Shown here piece by piece: positions 33,821-44,887 of a stretch of DNA of 64,000 nucleotides (positions are counted from its first letter, which is position 1; every line of letters starts with the position of its first letter). The stretch comes from Sphingomonas piscis (lineage in GTDB: Bacteria > Pseudomonadota > Alphaproteobacteria > Sphingomonadales > Sphingomonadaceae): the NCBI RefSeq assembly GCF_011300455.1, contig NZ_CP049869.1, forward strand, positions 2,259,501 through 2,323,500. Reading direction: 5' to 3'. Position numbers and translations under genes: made by a program. The notes beneath the pieces were generated by a model. That model did no database searches, was not told where the DNA came from, and saw nothing but the letters and a program-made list of their open reading frames with translations.

Positions 33821-33855
33821 GCCCCTCACCGTGAACAAGTATCGTCAATAAAATG

Positions 33856-34718
33856 TTAAGCTGCGAGCCCGCCGATGCGGTTCAATGTCGCCTGGTTGGC
33901 TACCCGGTCGCAGATTTCGTGGGAAAGGGCGATCGGGCGGATAGTGGCCGCTGCCGCCGTTCCGGCAACGCTTTCGGTTAACCAAGACCCGAAGCCGCCG
34001 TCCGCTAGATGATCTTCGAGAGTCGTGACGAACGCGTGCCGGGAAATCTGCTCCGCCTGCTGAACTTTCGCCGCCATGCTCCACAGCGGCAGCGAGTAAA
34101 CGGCACGGCCGTCAGCGCGGCCAATGGCGGCGCCAAGCGCCCCGCCCGTCGACAGCATGACCGAGGCTTCGTCGCCCGAGCGCACGGGAACCCAGCGGCC
34201 CGGTGACACCTCTGGCATGGTCTCATGAAACCTCGGCTCGCCGGCCTTGCCAAGGCGGAGGTAAGAGGGACCGGGATTGTCCACCAGCCAGCGGAGGCAG
34301 GCGCGTGTCTCCGACGGGTCACCGGGGGCAGCGATGGTCATGTTCGGCATCGCCCGCATCAGGGCGTAGTCCTGCACCGCATGGTGCGAATAGCCGAGCG
34401 CTCCATACGCAACGCCTCCCCCACGGCGACGACGGTCACGGCAAGCCGGTGATGATCGACATCGTTGCGGATCTGCTCGGCGCAGCGGAAGGTCGGGAAG
34501 TTGGCGATCGAATAAGTGAAGACGTGATAGCCTTCGCTCGCCATGCCCGCCGCCAGGCCGGTCATGTTCTGCTCGGCAACGCCGACGTTGAAGAAGCGAT
34601 CGGGAAAGCGCTCGGCAAAGCGCTCGATGACGCTATAGCCGAGGTCGCCGACGACGAGCGCGATTTGCGGGTTGGTCTCGGCAAGCTCGGTCAGCTCGTC
34701 GATGAAGGCGTCACGCAT
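33856..34718 (-). CDS. Transketolase C-terminal subunit, apparent frameshift
   Basis: ATG 34718 overlaps the N-subunit stop by eight bases. The first part (LVVGDLGYSVIERFAERFPDRFFNVGVAEQNMTGLAAG, YSIANFPTFRCAEQIRND) and the second (YALMRAMPNMTIAAPGDPSETRACLRWL, YLRLGKAG) are adjoining pieces of one pyrimidine-binding plus C-terminal domain pair, in different frames. The break lies at a C5 run, 34418-34422 (G5 on the coding strand); one more G restores VGGGVAYGALGYSHHAVQDY. Intact length would be about 287 residues. Forms a heteromeric transketolase with the next gene. Either a consensus error or a truly broken gene; I favour the former. Confidence 0.85.
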
Positions 34719-35556
34719 GCTGGGCTCCCTCGATTTCGGCGATGGCGGCGGCGAGCAGCTCGGGCGTCGGGTTGAGGTAGTGCCAGGCAACCTGGCTCTC
34801 CATGAAGCTGACGCCCTTGCCCTTCGTGGTGTGACAGATCAGCATGGCGGGCTTGCCGGCGGGCCAGGAGGTGGGATCGATTGCGTCGGCGAGCGCCGCG
34901 TGATCGTGGCCGTCCACTTCCTGAACCGCCCAGCCGAACGCCTGGAACTTGGAATGCAGCGGCTCCAGCCGGAGCGTATCGTCGACCGTGCCGAGGCTCT
35001 GCAGCTTGTTATAGTCGATGATGCACAGCAAATTGTCGAGGCCGTGGTGCGCCGCGAACAAGGCCGCTTCCCAATTGCTGCCTTCGCCCCATTCGCCGTC
35101 GCTGGTCAGCACGACGGTTCGCCACGCGAGCCCACGGCTCTTCGCCGCCAGCGCCTTGCCGGTGCCGAACGGAAGGCCGTGGCCGAGCGCGCCGGTGGAA
35201 AATTCCGCCCCCGGCACCTTGTGGCTGATGTGCGCCATGAGCGGAGAGAAGTCGGTGCCGTAGGTGGTGAGCAGCTCGCGATCGATGAACCCAGTTTCGG
35301 CAAGCGCCGCATAGACCGCGACGCAGGCGTGTCCCTTGGAAAGAATGAAGCGGTCGCGCTCGGAATGCTTCGGCTCGGCCGGGTTCAGCCGCAACGAGCG
35401 ACCGTAAAGGACCGCGACGATGTCCGCAATCGATAGGGCGGAGCCTATGTGCGATGCCTTGGCTCGCGTCACCATCTCCAGCGCGCGACAACGGATCCGC
35501 GCCGCAAGGTCTTCGGTGGGGAAGGAGGCTGCAGCGACGAGAGCACGATATTCCAT
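34711..35556 (-). CDS. Transketolase N-terminal (TPP-binding) subunit
   Basis: 281 residues from ATG 35556. Thiamine-diphosphate domain: ILSKGHACVAVYAALAE, GALGHGLPFGTGKALAAK, then the GDG..N-type motif SDGEWGEGSNWEAALFAAHHGLDNLLCIIDYN. Pairs with the downstream C-terminal subunit. A two-subunit transketolase inside a nucleotide-sugar operon differs from the housekeeping enzyme and may transfer a two-carbon unit onto a keto-sugar. First gene of the minus-strand operon; promoter should lie in the 57 bp before 35614. Confidence 0.88.
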   Translation of the reverse strand: MEYRALVAAASFPTEDLAARIRCRALEMVTRAKASHIGSALSIADIVAVLYGRSLRLNPAEPKHSERDRFILSKGHACVAVYAALAETGFIDRELLTTYGTDFSPLMAHISHKVPGAEFSTGALGHGLPFGTGKALAAKSRGLAWRTVVLTSDGEWGEGSNWEAALFAAHHGLDNLLCIIDYNKLQSLGTVDDTLRLEPLHSKFQAFGWAVQEVDGHDHAALADAIDPTSWPAGKPAMLICHTTKGKGVSFMESQVAWHYLNPTPELLAAAIAEIEGAQHA

Positions 35557-35613
35557 GGCCGTTGATGTCGCGCCATATGGTTAACATTTGCTCAACCACA
35601 TTGGGCTAGCAGC

Positions 35614-36540
35614 ATGGACATGAACTACCAACCGATCACCGCCGCCCTCCGAGCCTGCCCGATCTGTGGAGCCGGGTCCGACGAGACCGAGCCGTTCCTG
35701 GCCGATACGCGCAACGAGGAATTGCTGAGCGCCTCAAGCTTCGCGTCGCGCAAGGTGCCAGAATATATGAGCCATGCAATGGTGACCTGCCGCGTCTGCG
35801 ACCTCGCTTATGTCGACCGGCCACCGAGCGCGGAGGAATTGGCTGAAAGCTACCACTCCGCGGACTATGACAGTGCGCGGGAAGCGGAGGACGCCGCCGA
35901 TGCTTATGCCGAGGCGATCGAACCTGTTCTCAAGAAACTAAAATCGCGCGGCTCTGCATTGGAAATCGGCACCGGAACCGCCGCGTTCCTAGAGCGGCTC
36001 AAGCACGCCGGCTTCAAGGAACTGGTCGGGATCGAGCCGTCGACAAGCGCCATCGCCGCGGCGCCCGAGCATCGCAAGGCGTGGATTCGTGAAGGCGTTT
36101 TCGAGGGCAACGACTTCCCGCCGGATAGTTTCGATCTGATCTGCTGCTTCATGACGCTGGAGCATGTGCACGACCCCGGATCATTGGTCGCCGCGGCCCA
36201 CCGGCTGCTCCGCCCCGGCGGCGTGTTCGTCGGCGTGACTCACGACCGGCGCGGTGTCCTAAACAGGATGCTCGGCAAACGCTCGCCGATCGTCGATGTC
36301 GAGCATATGCAGCTCTTCTCGGCGCAAAGCTCCAGGGAGTTGCTGGAGCGCAATGGGTATTGCGACGTCGCCGCAAAGAGCTTCTGGAACCGCTATCGGC
36401 TAAGCTACTGGCTGCGGCTCGTCCCGATGGGGCGCTCAATCAAGGATCCGCTCACGGCTGCCATTCGGGTGACCCCGCTAGATGCCTTCCGAATTCCGAT
36501 GAATGTAGGCAACACGATCAGCTGGGGATTCAAGCGCTGA
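35614..36540 (+). CDS. Zinc-ribbon plus class I methyltransferase
   Basis: 308 residues from ATG 35614 (ATG 35620 possible). Begins with a Cys-x2-Cys (RACPICGAG) and a second Cys-x2-Cys (VTCRVCDLAYVDR) about 50 residues on, a zinc-binding N-terminal domain, followed by a SAM domain: ALEIGTGTAAFLERL, GIEPSTSAIAAA, DLICCFMTLEHVHDP, LLRPGGVFVGVTHD. This architecture is frequent in sugar C- or O-methyltransferases of polysaccharide loci. Divergent from the transketolase operon. Its stop is 13 bp from the atpC stop. Confidence 0.87.
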   Translation: MDMNYQPITAALRACPICGAGSDETEPFLADTRNEELLSASSFASRKVPEYMSHAMVTCRVCDLAYVDRPPSAEELAESYHSADYDSAREAEDAADAYAEAIEPVLKKLKSRGSALEIGTGTAAFLERLKHAGFKELVGIEPSTSAIAAAPEHRKAWIREGVFEGNDFPPDSFDLICCFMTLEHVHDPGSLVAAAHRLLRPGGVFVGVTHDRRGVLNRMLGKRSPIVDVEHMQLFSAQSSRELLERNGYCDVAAKSFWNRYRLSYWLRLVPMGRSIKDPLTAAIRVTPLDAFRIPMNVGNTISWGFKR

Positions 36541-36553
36541 AACCTCTGGCGAC

Positions 36554-36813
36554 TCAGGCCGAGGCGCTCTCCGCCAGGACGGTCAGGCCGCGCTCGCTGA
36601 CCTCGGCGAAGCCGCCGCTGACGGTGATCCGCTCGGGGCGGCGCCAGCGCTGCGGTAGATGGCGATGTCGCCGTCGCGGAGCGTGGTCATATAAGGCGCG
36701 TGGCCGGCCAGGATGCCCGCCTCGCCCTCGGTGCCGGGCACCACGACCATGTAGACGTCGTCGGACACGACCAGCTTTTCGGGCGTGACCAACTCGAAGT
36801 GAAGATCGGCCAT
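36554..36813 (-). CDS. atpC: ATP synthase epsilon subunit, apparent frameshift
   Basis: ATG 36813 shares a base with the stop of the upstream small gene. N-terminus [41 protein letters not shown] and [10 protein letters not shown] are typical of the epsilon beta-sandwich. After GAAP the frame shifts; one extra base at the G4 run 36635-36638 restores [22 protein letters not shown] and gives 86 residues. That is the short form without the C-terminal helices, as I recall for sphingomonads. Central-stalk subunit of F1. Because it is normally essential, a consensus error is the best explanation. Confidence 0.85.
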
Positions 36814-36998
36814 CAATTGGTCCTTGTAAGTGCCTGGTCGAAGGCCGCGGTCGCGGTCTCGAACTTGTCCCGGCAGCCGGTGTTGCAAAAGCCGACGACC
36901 TGACCCTGGTAGAGGGTCAGAGCATCGGCGCTGACCGGCTTGCCCGACCAGGGACAGACGTCATTGACGCAGTCCTCAAGGCGGAGATTGCCGGCCAT
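36813..36998 (-). CDS. Small TRASH/YHS-like metal-binding protein in atp operon
   Basis: 61 residues from ATG 36998, six bases after the atpD stop; stop overlaps the atpC start by one base. Cysteines are spaced C-x4-C (in [14 protein letters not shown]) and C-x3-C (in [11 protein letters not shown]), with the SGKPV and [12 protein letters not shown] pattern of TRASH/YHS metal-binding knuckles. Function in or near ATP synthase is unknown; it may be an assembly factor or simply a co-transcribed metal-binding protein. Not a known F1 subunit. Confidence 0.75.
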   Translation of the reverse strand: MAGNLRLEDCVNDVCPWSGKPVSADALTLYQGQVVGFCNTGCRDKFETATAAFDQALTRTN

Positions 36999-37004
36999 CC
37001 TCGA

Positions 37005-38504
<1,500 letters not shown>

Positions 38505-39386
38505 TTAGAGCGCTTCGGCGCCCGAGATGATTTCGACGAGTTCGGTGGTGATCGCGGCCTGGCGCTGGCGATTATACTGGATCGACAGGCGGTTGATCAT
38601 GTCGCCGGCGTTCCGGGTCGCATTGTCCATGGCGGTCATCTGCGAGCCGTAGAAGCCGGCCTGGTTCTCCAGCAGCGCGCGGTAAACCTGGTTCGCGAGG
38701 TTGCGTGGAAGCAGGTCGGCGAGAATTTCCTCTTCGTCCGGCTCATACTCAACCGCAGCGCTCGCCGCGGGCGCGCCTGCATCGTTGGCGGCGCGGACCA
38801 CCGGGATGATCTGGTCGATTGCGGGTTCCTGAACCAGCGTCGAGCGGAAGTGCGCATAGGCGAGGTGCACGACGTCAATCGCGCCCTGGTCGAACCGCGC
38901 GACGATATCGCGGGCGATCGCCTGCGCATCCACATAGCTCGGCGCCTTCATGGCTGACGTGTCATATTCGCCGACGATCTGGCCCGGGAAAAAGCGCTGC
39001 AGCACCGGACGGCCCTTGCGGCCGACGATGTAGAACTGCACCGTCTTGCCCTGCGCCTGAAGCTCGTCGGCCCGGCGGCGGACCGCACGGACGATGTTGC
39101 TGCTGAACGCACCGGCGAGGCCGCGGTCGGCGGTCGAGACGATGATCAGGTGCGTGTCGTCCTTGCCCGTGCCGGCAATCAGCTTCGGGCTTTCCGGACC
39201 GATGGTGATCTGGCCAGCCAGTGAGGAGACGACGGAAGACAGCCGCGTGGCATAGGGACGGCCGCTCTCGGCATTCTGCTGCGCACGGCGCAGCTTCGCC
39301 GCGGCGACCATCTTCATCGCCTTGGTGATCTTCTGCGTCGACTTCACCGAGCCGATGCGAAGCTTCAATGCCTTGAGGCTGGCCAT
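38505..39386 (-). CDS. atpG: ATP synthase F1 gamma subunit
   Basis: 293 residues from ATG 39386. N-terminus MASLKALKLRIGSVKSTQKITKAMKMVAAAKLRRAQ is the highly conserved first helix, and the C-terminus AMDNATRNAGDMINRLSIQYNRQRQAAITTELVEIISGAEAL is the matching second helix of the rotating coiled coil. Couples rotation of the membrane ring to beta-subunit catalysis. Confidence 0.98.
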   Translation of the reverse strand: MASLKALKLRIGSVKSTQKITKAMKMVAAAKLRRAQQNAESGRPYATRLSSVVSSLAGQITIGPESPKLIAGTGKDDTHLIIVSTADRGLAGAFSSNIVRAVRRRADELQAQGKTVQFYIVGRKGRPVLQRFFPGQIVGEYDTSAMKAPSYVDAQAIARDIVARFDQGAIDVVHLAYAHFRSTLVQEPAIDQIIPVVRAANDAGAPAASAAVEYEPDEEEILADLLPRNLANQVYRALLENQAGFYGSQMTAMDNATRNAGDMINRLSIQYNRQRQAAITTELVEIISGAEAL

Positions 39387-39402
39387 CTTGGCTTAGCGTC
39401 CC

Positions 39403-41491
<2,089 letters not shown>

Positions 41492-41620
41492 GCGCCTAAA
41501 GCTCCAGAAACGGTAAGTGGCCCCATGCGAAAAGGGGCGCTGACGCAGCCGGTTGGCCGCACGCCCCGATGGGATGCGGCGCCCGTAGCAAGGGGTCGCA
41601 AATGATGCAACCGCCTAGGG

Positions 41621-42082
41621 CTAAAGTTCCATGGTGTAGAAGCGGGTAAAAGCGCTCTCGGGATAATCGCCGAACCTGGGGCCGACGGTGAAGCCATCGC
41701 GCTCGTAGAGGCGGTTGGCGGCAGCAAATTCGGGCGTGCTGCCGGTTTCCAGGCTCAAGCGCCGGTAGTGCCGCTTTCGAGCCTCCTCCACGATGTTCGC
41801 AAGCATCGCCGTTCCGACGCCTCGTCCAATTGCATCCGGCGCGGTGCGCATCGACTTCACCTCGCCATGGTCGGACTCGATCTCCTTGAGGGCGCCGATA
41901 CCAAGCAGCTTGCCGTTCTCGCGCAGCGACCAAAAGGTGATCGCCGGATCGCGCAATCCATCGCCGGGCAGCACGTGGCAGAACTCCGGTGGGGAGGCGG
42001 CGTTCATCGATTGGACGTGAAGCGCCAGCAACGCCTTCACATCATCGCTGTCGAGATCGCCCGCTTGAAAGGTCCAGCTCAT
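41621..42082 (-). CDS. GNAT family N-acetyltransferase
   Basis: 153 residues from ATG 42082. GNAT core: LRENGKLLGIGALKEIESDHGEVKSMRTAPDAIGRGVGTAMLANIVEEAR (acetyl-CoA loop with Q/RxxGxG-type IGRGVGT), then YRRLSLETGSTPEFAAANRLYERDGF. Similar proteins acetylate amino groups of small molecules or proteins; substrate not predictable. Single gene between the atp operon and ada. Confidence 0.9.
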   Translation of the reverse strand: MSWTFQAGDLDSDDVKALLALHVQSMNAASPPEFCHVLPGDGLRDPAITFWSLRENGKLLGIGALKEIESDHGEVKSMRTAPDAIGRGVGTAMLANIVEEARKRHYRRLSLETGSTPEFAAANRLYERDGFTVGPRFGDYPESAFTRFYTMEL

Positions 42083-42160
42083 TTCCGCCTGTTCGCGGGC
42101 CGCACGTTTGAACGCAAGACTCGGGATGCATAGGGGCGCGTGAAGGTTTAACCAGCATCA

Positions 42161-43216
42161 ATGACCACCACCGATGATCAAGCCTGGGAAGCCTTCCAGC
42201 GCCGCGACCGAGCTTGGGACGGTCGTGTCATCGGCGCAGTGAAGACGACCCGCATCTATTGCAAGCCGAGCTGCCCGGCCAAGCGCCCGCTGCGTCAGAA
42301 TGTAGAATTCTTCGCGCGCCGCGAACAAGCCCGCGCCGCGGGGTATCGCCCCTGTCTCAGGTGTCGCCCCGATGAAGTGGCGCGGGACAGTGAGGCTGTG
42401 GCCCGGGCCGTCCGCCTTATCGAAGAAGCGCCGAACGCACCAAACCTCGCCGACCTGTCCCAAGCCGTCGGCTATGCGCCCCATCATTTCCAGCGGCTGT
42501 TCACGCGAGAGTTGGGCATTTCACCGGCCGCCTATTCGCGTGCGGTCAGGGTCAAGCGCGCGGAAACTGCCCTTGAGGAGAATGAAACGGTGACGGATGC
42601 GATCTACGATGCTGGCTATGCTACGCCCAGCCGGTTCTACGACGATGCCAAGGACCGCTTGGGAATGGCGCCGTCCGCCTGGCGCGACGGGGGCCGTGGC
42701 GAGACCATCCGTTACGTCGTGGCGGAAAGCGCTCTCGGCCCTCTCCTCATCGCTGCAACGCCGAAAGGCATCTGCCGACTTACGTTCGGCGAGGATGAGA
42801 GCTCGCTTCGCCGCCGATTTCCCAATGCTACTATCCTTGAGGATGACGGCACGATCGCACCGCTGGTCGGCAAGGCCCTGTCGGCAATCAGCGCTCCGCA
42901 CGCGGAGGCAGATTTGCCCTTGGACGTTCGCGGCACGGCATTTCAGGAGGCGGTCTGGGCCGAACTGCGAAAGATTCCGGCAGGCGAGACGCGAAGCTAC
43001 GCGGACATTGCTGAAGCAGTGGGCAAGCCAGGCGCCGTTCGTGCCGTCGGAACGGCGAATGGAGCCAACCCCGTGGCTGTTATCGTGCCGTGTCACCGGG
43101 TGGTCCGCTCCAACGGCTCCCTTGGCGGATATGCCGGTGGCCTCGACCGCAAGCGGCTATTGTTGGAAACGGAATTTGCTCGAGATCAGAAGGACTTCAC
43201 ACTGAAGAGCCAATAA
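42161..43216 (+). CDS. ada: Ada: DNA methyl-repair protein and transcription activator
   Basis: 351 residues from ATG 42161. N-terminal Ada zinc domain with the four cysteines (IYCKPSCPAKRP and YRPCLRC), of which the first is the methyl-phosphotriester acceptor; AraC-type helix-turn-helix about residues 85-180 (LADLSQAVGYAPHHFQRLFTRELGISPAAY); C-terminal O6-methylguanine methyltransferase with the PCHRVVRSNG active-site cysteine near 310. Removes alkyl groups from DNA and then activates the adaptive response. Confidence 0.95.
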   Translation: MTTTDDQAWEAFQRRDRAWDGRVIGAVKTTRIYCKPSCPAKRPLRQNVEFFARREQARAAGYRPCLRCRPDEVARDSEAVARAVRLIEEAPNAPNLADLSQAVGYAPHHFQRLFTRELGISPAAYSRAVRVKRAETALEENETVTDAIYDAGYATPSRFYDDAKDRLGMAPSAWRDGGRGETIRYVVAESALGPLLIAATPKGICRLTFGEDESSLRRRFPNATILEDDGTIAPLVGKALSAISAPHAEADLPLDVRGTAFQEAVWAELRKIPAGETRSYADIAEAVGKPGAVRAVGTANGANPVAVIVPCHRVVRSNGSLGGYAGGLDRKRLLLETEFARDQKDFTLKSQ

Positions 43217-43239
43217 AATTCGGCTGGCAAGATTAGCAG

Positions 43240-44832
43240 CTAGGCCTTTTTCTTCTCCTTCTCCTTCTCCTTCTCCTTCTCCTTCTCCTTCACCTTGGCC
43301 GCAGCCCGTTTCTCTTCCGCTTCAAGGATCGCCAGCGCTCGTCGGCAGTCGCCGGCTCCGATCGACGTCAGCATCGCTGCTGCCGCATCGCGAAATTCGG
43401 CAGGTGCGTGAGGCTGGAATGCGATTGGGCCAAACAGCCGTCTGGCGTCGGCAGCACGATTGTCGATGAGCATCTGCCGGACCGCCATCATCCGCACACC
43501 GTCCGACTGCGGCGCAAGGTCCACGGCATAGAGCAACGCTTCCACAGCGTTTGGATTGGCAGCTTGGCCCGCCGCGCCGAAGCTCTGATAAAATAACACA
43601 AGCGGTTCGGCATTTTCCGTGTCGAGCTTGTTGGCGCGGATGAATAGGTCACGGATGCTCTTCCAATCCGCTTTTGCAGGATCTTTCTTGGCCAACTCCA
43701 TGCGCGCACGGCCTTTGTAGATCAGTGCAAGCGGTAATTTCGGATGTTCGGCGAGGGCACGGTCCGCCGCGGCTTCCGCCGCCGTATAGTCGCCGGCATC
43801 GAAATGCGCTTCTGCGAGCGAGGTCAGAACAAGAGTCTCTTTCGGATAAGAGGCGGCGACTTTCACGGCGTCGGCCAGGATCTTCGGAGCTTCCTTCTCA
43901 TTGACTCCGCTTCGCGACCGGATGTGGACGTTCATAATCGCCGCTTCGCCACTCGAAAGTTGCCGGACAGCAATGGAACCGGTCTTCAGCATTCCGCCGT
44001 CGATCGTCAGAGCCATCAGCGGCCGCTTGGTATGCCGCATCACGTCTGCTTCAAACTTCTTAAGGTCGCCAAATGCAGTTCGTGCCGATTCGATCGCAGG
44101 AGTGCCGGATTGAATCGAGTCCAGGTAGCGGGACAACTGACCAGCCCTACTAGGTTCAAAGGTCAAGTAGTGGGTCAGCTGCCAGGCCTGGCCGTAAAGA
44201 GCGTTGATCTGCGACCCGTTGAGCTTGCCGTAGGTTCCTCCGAGTACTTGCTCCATCGGAACGCTGGTCAGGCCGAAAATTCCCCAAGCCCGATACTTGG
44301 GAAACTTCCCGATGATGACACTGCCGTCCGGCTTGATCTCCGCGGTCGCGAAGAATTCGGCAAATCCCTCCACCGTCCACGCGGGCAATGCCGCAGAAGC
44401 GAACTGCAGCTGCAGATGATGAGCATATTCGTGGAAGAAGATCTGAATTGCGTTGAGGTCCCACTTGTCGAAACCGGCGCCCGACTCACTGGGTACGAAG
44501 GCGACCGCGCCAGATGACGACGCACGGTAAAAGCCGGCGACCATGCTGCTTCCCGCCAGCTTGCCGACATGATCCTGACTTTTCAGGGCATAGACCTTCA
44601 GCCGGCCGGCGTCGCTCAGTTCCGGGTCGGCCATTCTGCGGATGTGGCGGACCGCCTGATCGAAACGCTCCAGCTTTTCTGCAAATCTGCGGATTTCGCC
44701 TGAAGGCAGGTCGGCGTAGATGATGAAGTGTTTGGATTTGGCTTCATGCCACGCAGCACCGGCAGGCGCGGCGAAGGCCATCAACGCCGCGGCCGCGAGT
44801 AACAATCCCTTACGCAAGAACGACCCCCTCAC
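43240..44832 (-). CDS. DUF1570-like exported protein with HExxH and TPR repeats
   Basis: 530 residues from ATG 44832. Signal peptide (LLLAAAALMAFAAPAGA). Then HFIIYADLPSGEIRRFAEKLERFDQ, and a zinc-protease-type motif FFHEYAHHLQLQF near residue 135 with a Glu in the following EGFAEFFA, as in gluzincin/DUF1570 proteins. Residues 330-500 form TPR-like repeats (LTSLAEAHFDAGDYTAAEAAADRAL). The C-terminus is a run of Lys-Glu dipeptides from a hexanucleotide repeat. Probably a periplasmic or surface metallopeptidase-like protein; activity unproven. Confidence 0.85.
   Translation of the reverse strand: MRGSFLRKGLLLAAAALMAFAAPAGAAWHEAKSKHFIIYADLPSGEIRRFAEKLERFDQAVRHIRRMADPELSDAGRLKVYALKSQDHVGKLAGSSMVAGFYRASSSGAVAFVPSESGAGFDKWDLNAIQIFFHEYAHHLQLQFASAALPAWTVEGFAEFFATAEIKPDGSVIIGKFPKYRAWGIFGLTSVPMEQVLGGTYGKLNGSQINALYGQAWQLTHYLTFEPSRAGQLSRYLDSIQSGTPAIESARTAFGDLKKFEADVMRHTKRPLMALTIDGGMLKTGSIAVRQLSSGEAAIMNVHIRSRSGVNEKEAPKILADAVKVAASYPKETLVLTSLAEAHFDAGDYTAAEAAADRALAEHPKLPLALIYKGRARMELAKKDPAKADWKSIRDLFIRANKLDTENAEPLVLFYQSFGAAGQAANPNAVEALLYAVDLAPQSDGVRMMAVRQMLIDNRAADARRLFGPIAFQPHAPAEFRDAAAAMLTSIGAGDCRRALAILEAEEKRAAAKVKEKEKEKEKEKEKKKA
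43253..43288 (+). repeat. TTCTCC hexanucleotide tandem repeat
   Basis: Six perfect tandem copies of TTCTCC, encoding alternating Lys-Glu on the minus strand at the C-terminus of the DUF1570-like protein. Copy-number change would keep the reading frame and only alter tail length. Confidence 0.95.
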
Positions 44833-44887
44833 CCGAGCGGAAGCAAGCTAGCATTCTGCCCGTTGCCCGCAAGCGTGCGTTTCGAGA

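Noticed and set aside
34400-34440. Phase variation as the cause of all the frameshifts
   Set aside because: Runs are only four to five bases and two of the genes (atpC, parC) are normally essential, so a shared sequencing or assembly cause is more likely.
43250-43295. Possible CRISPR-like array
   Set aside because: It is a 6-bp coding microsatellite without spacers.
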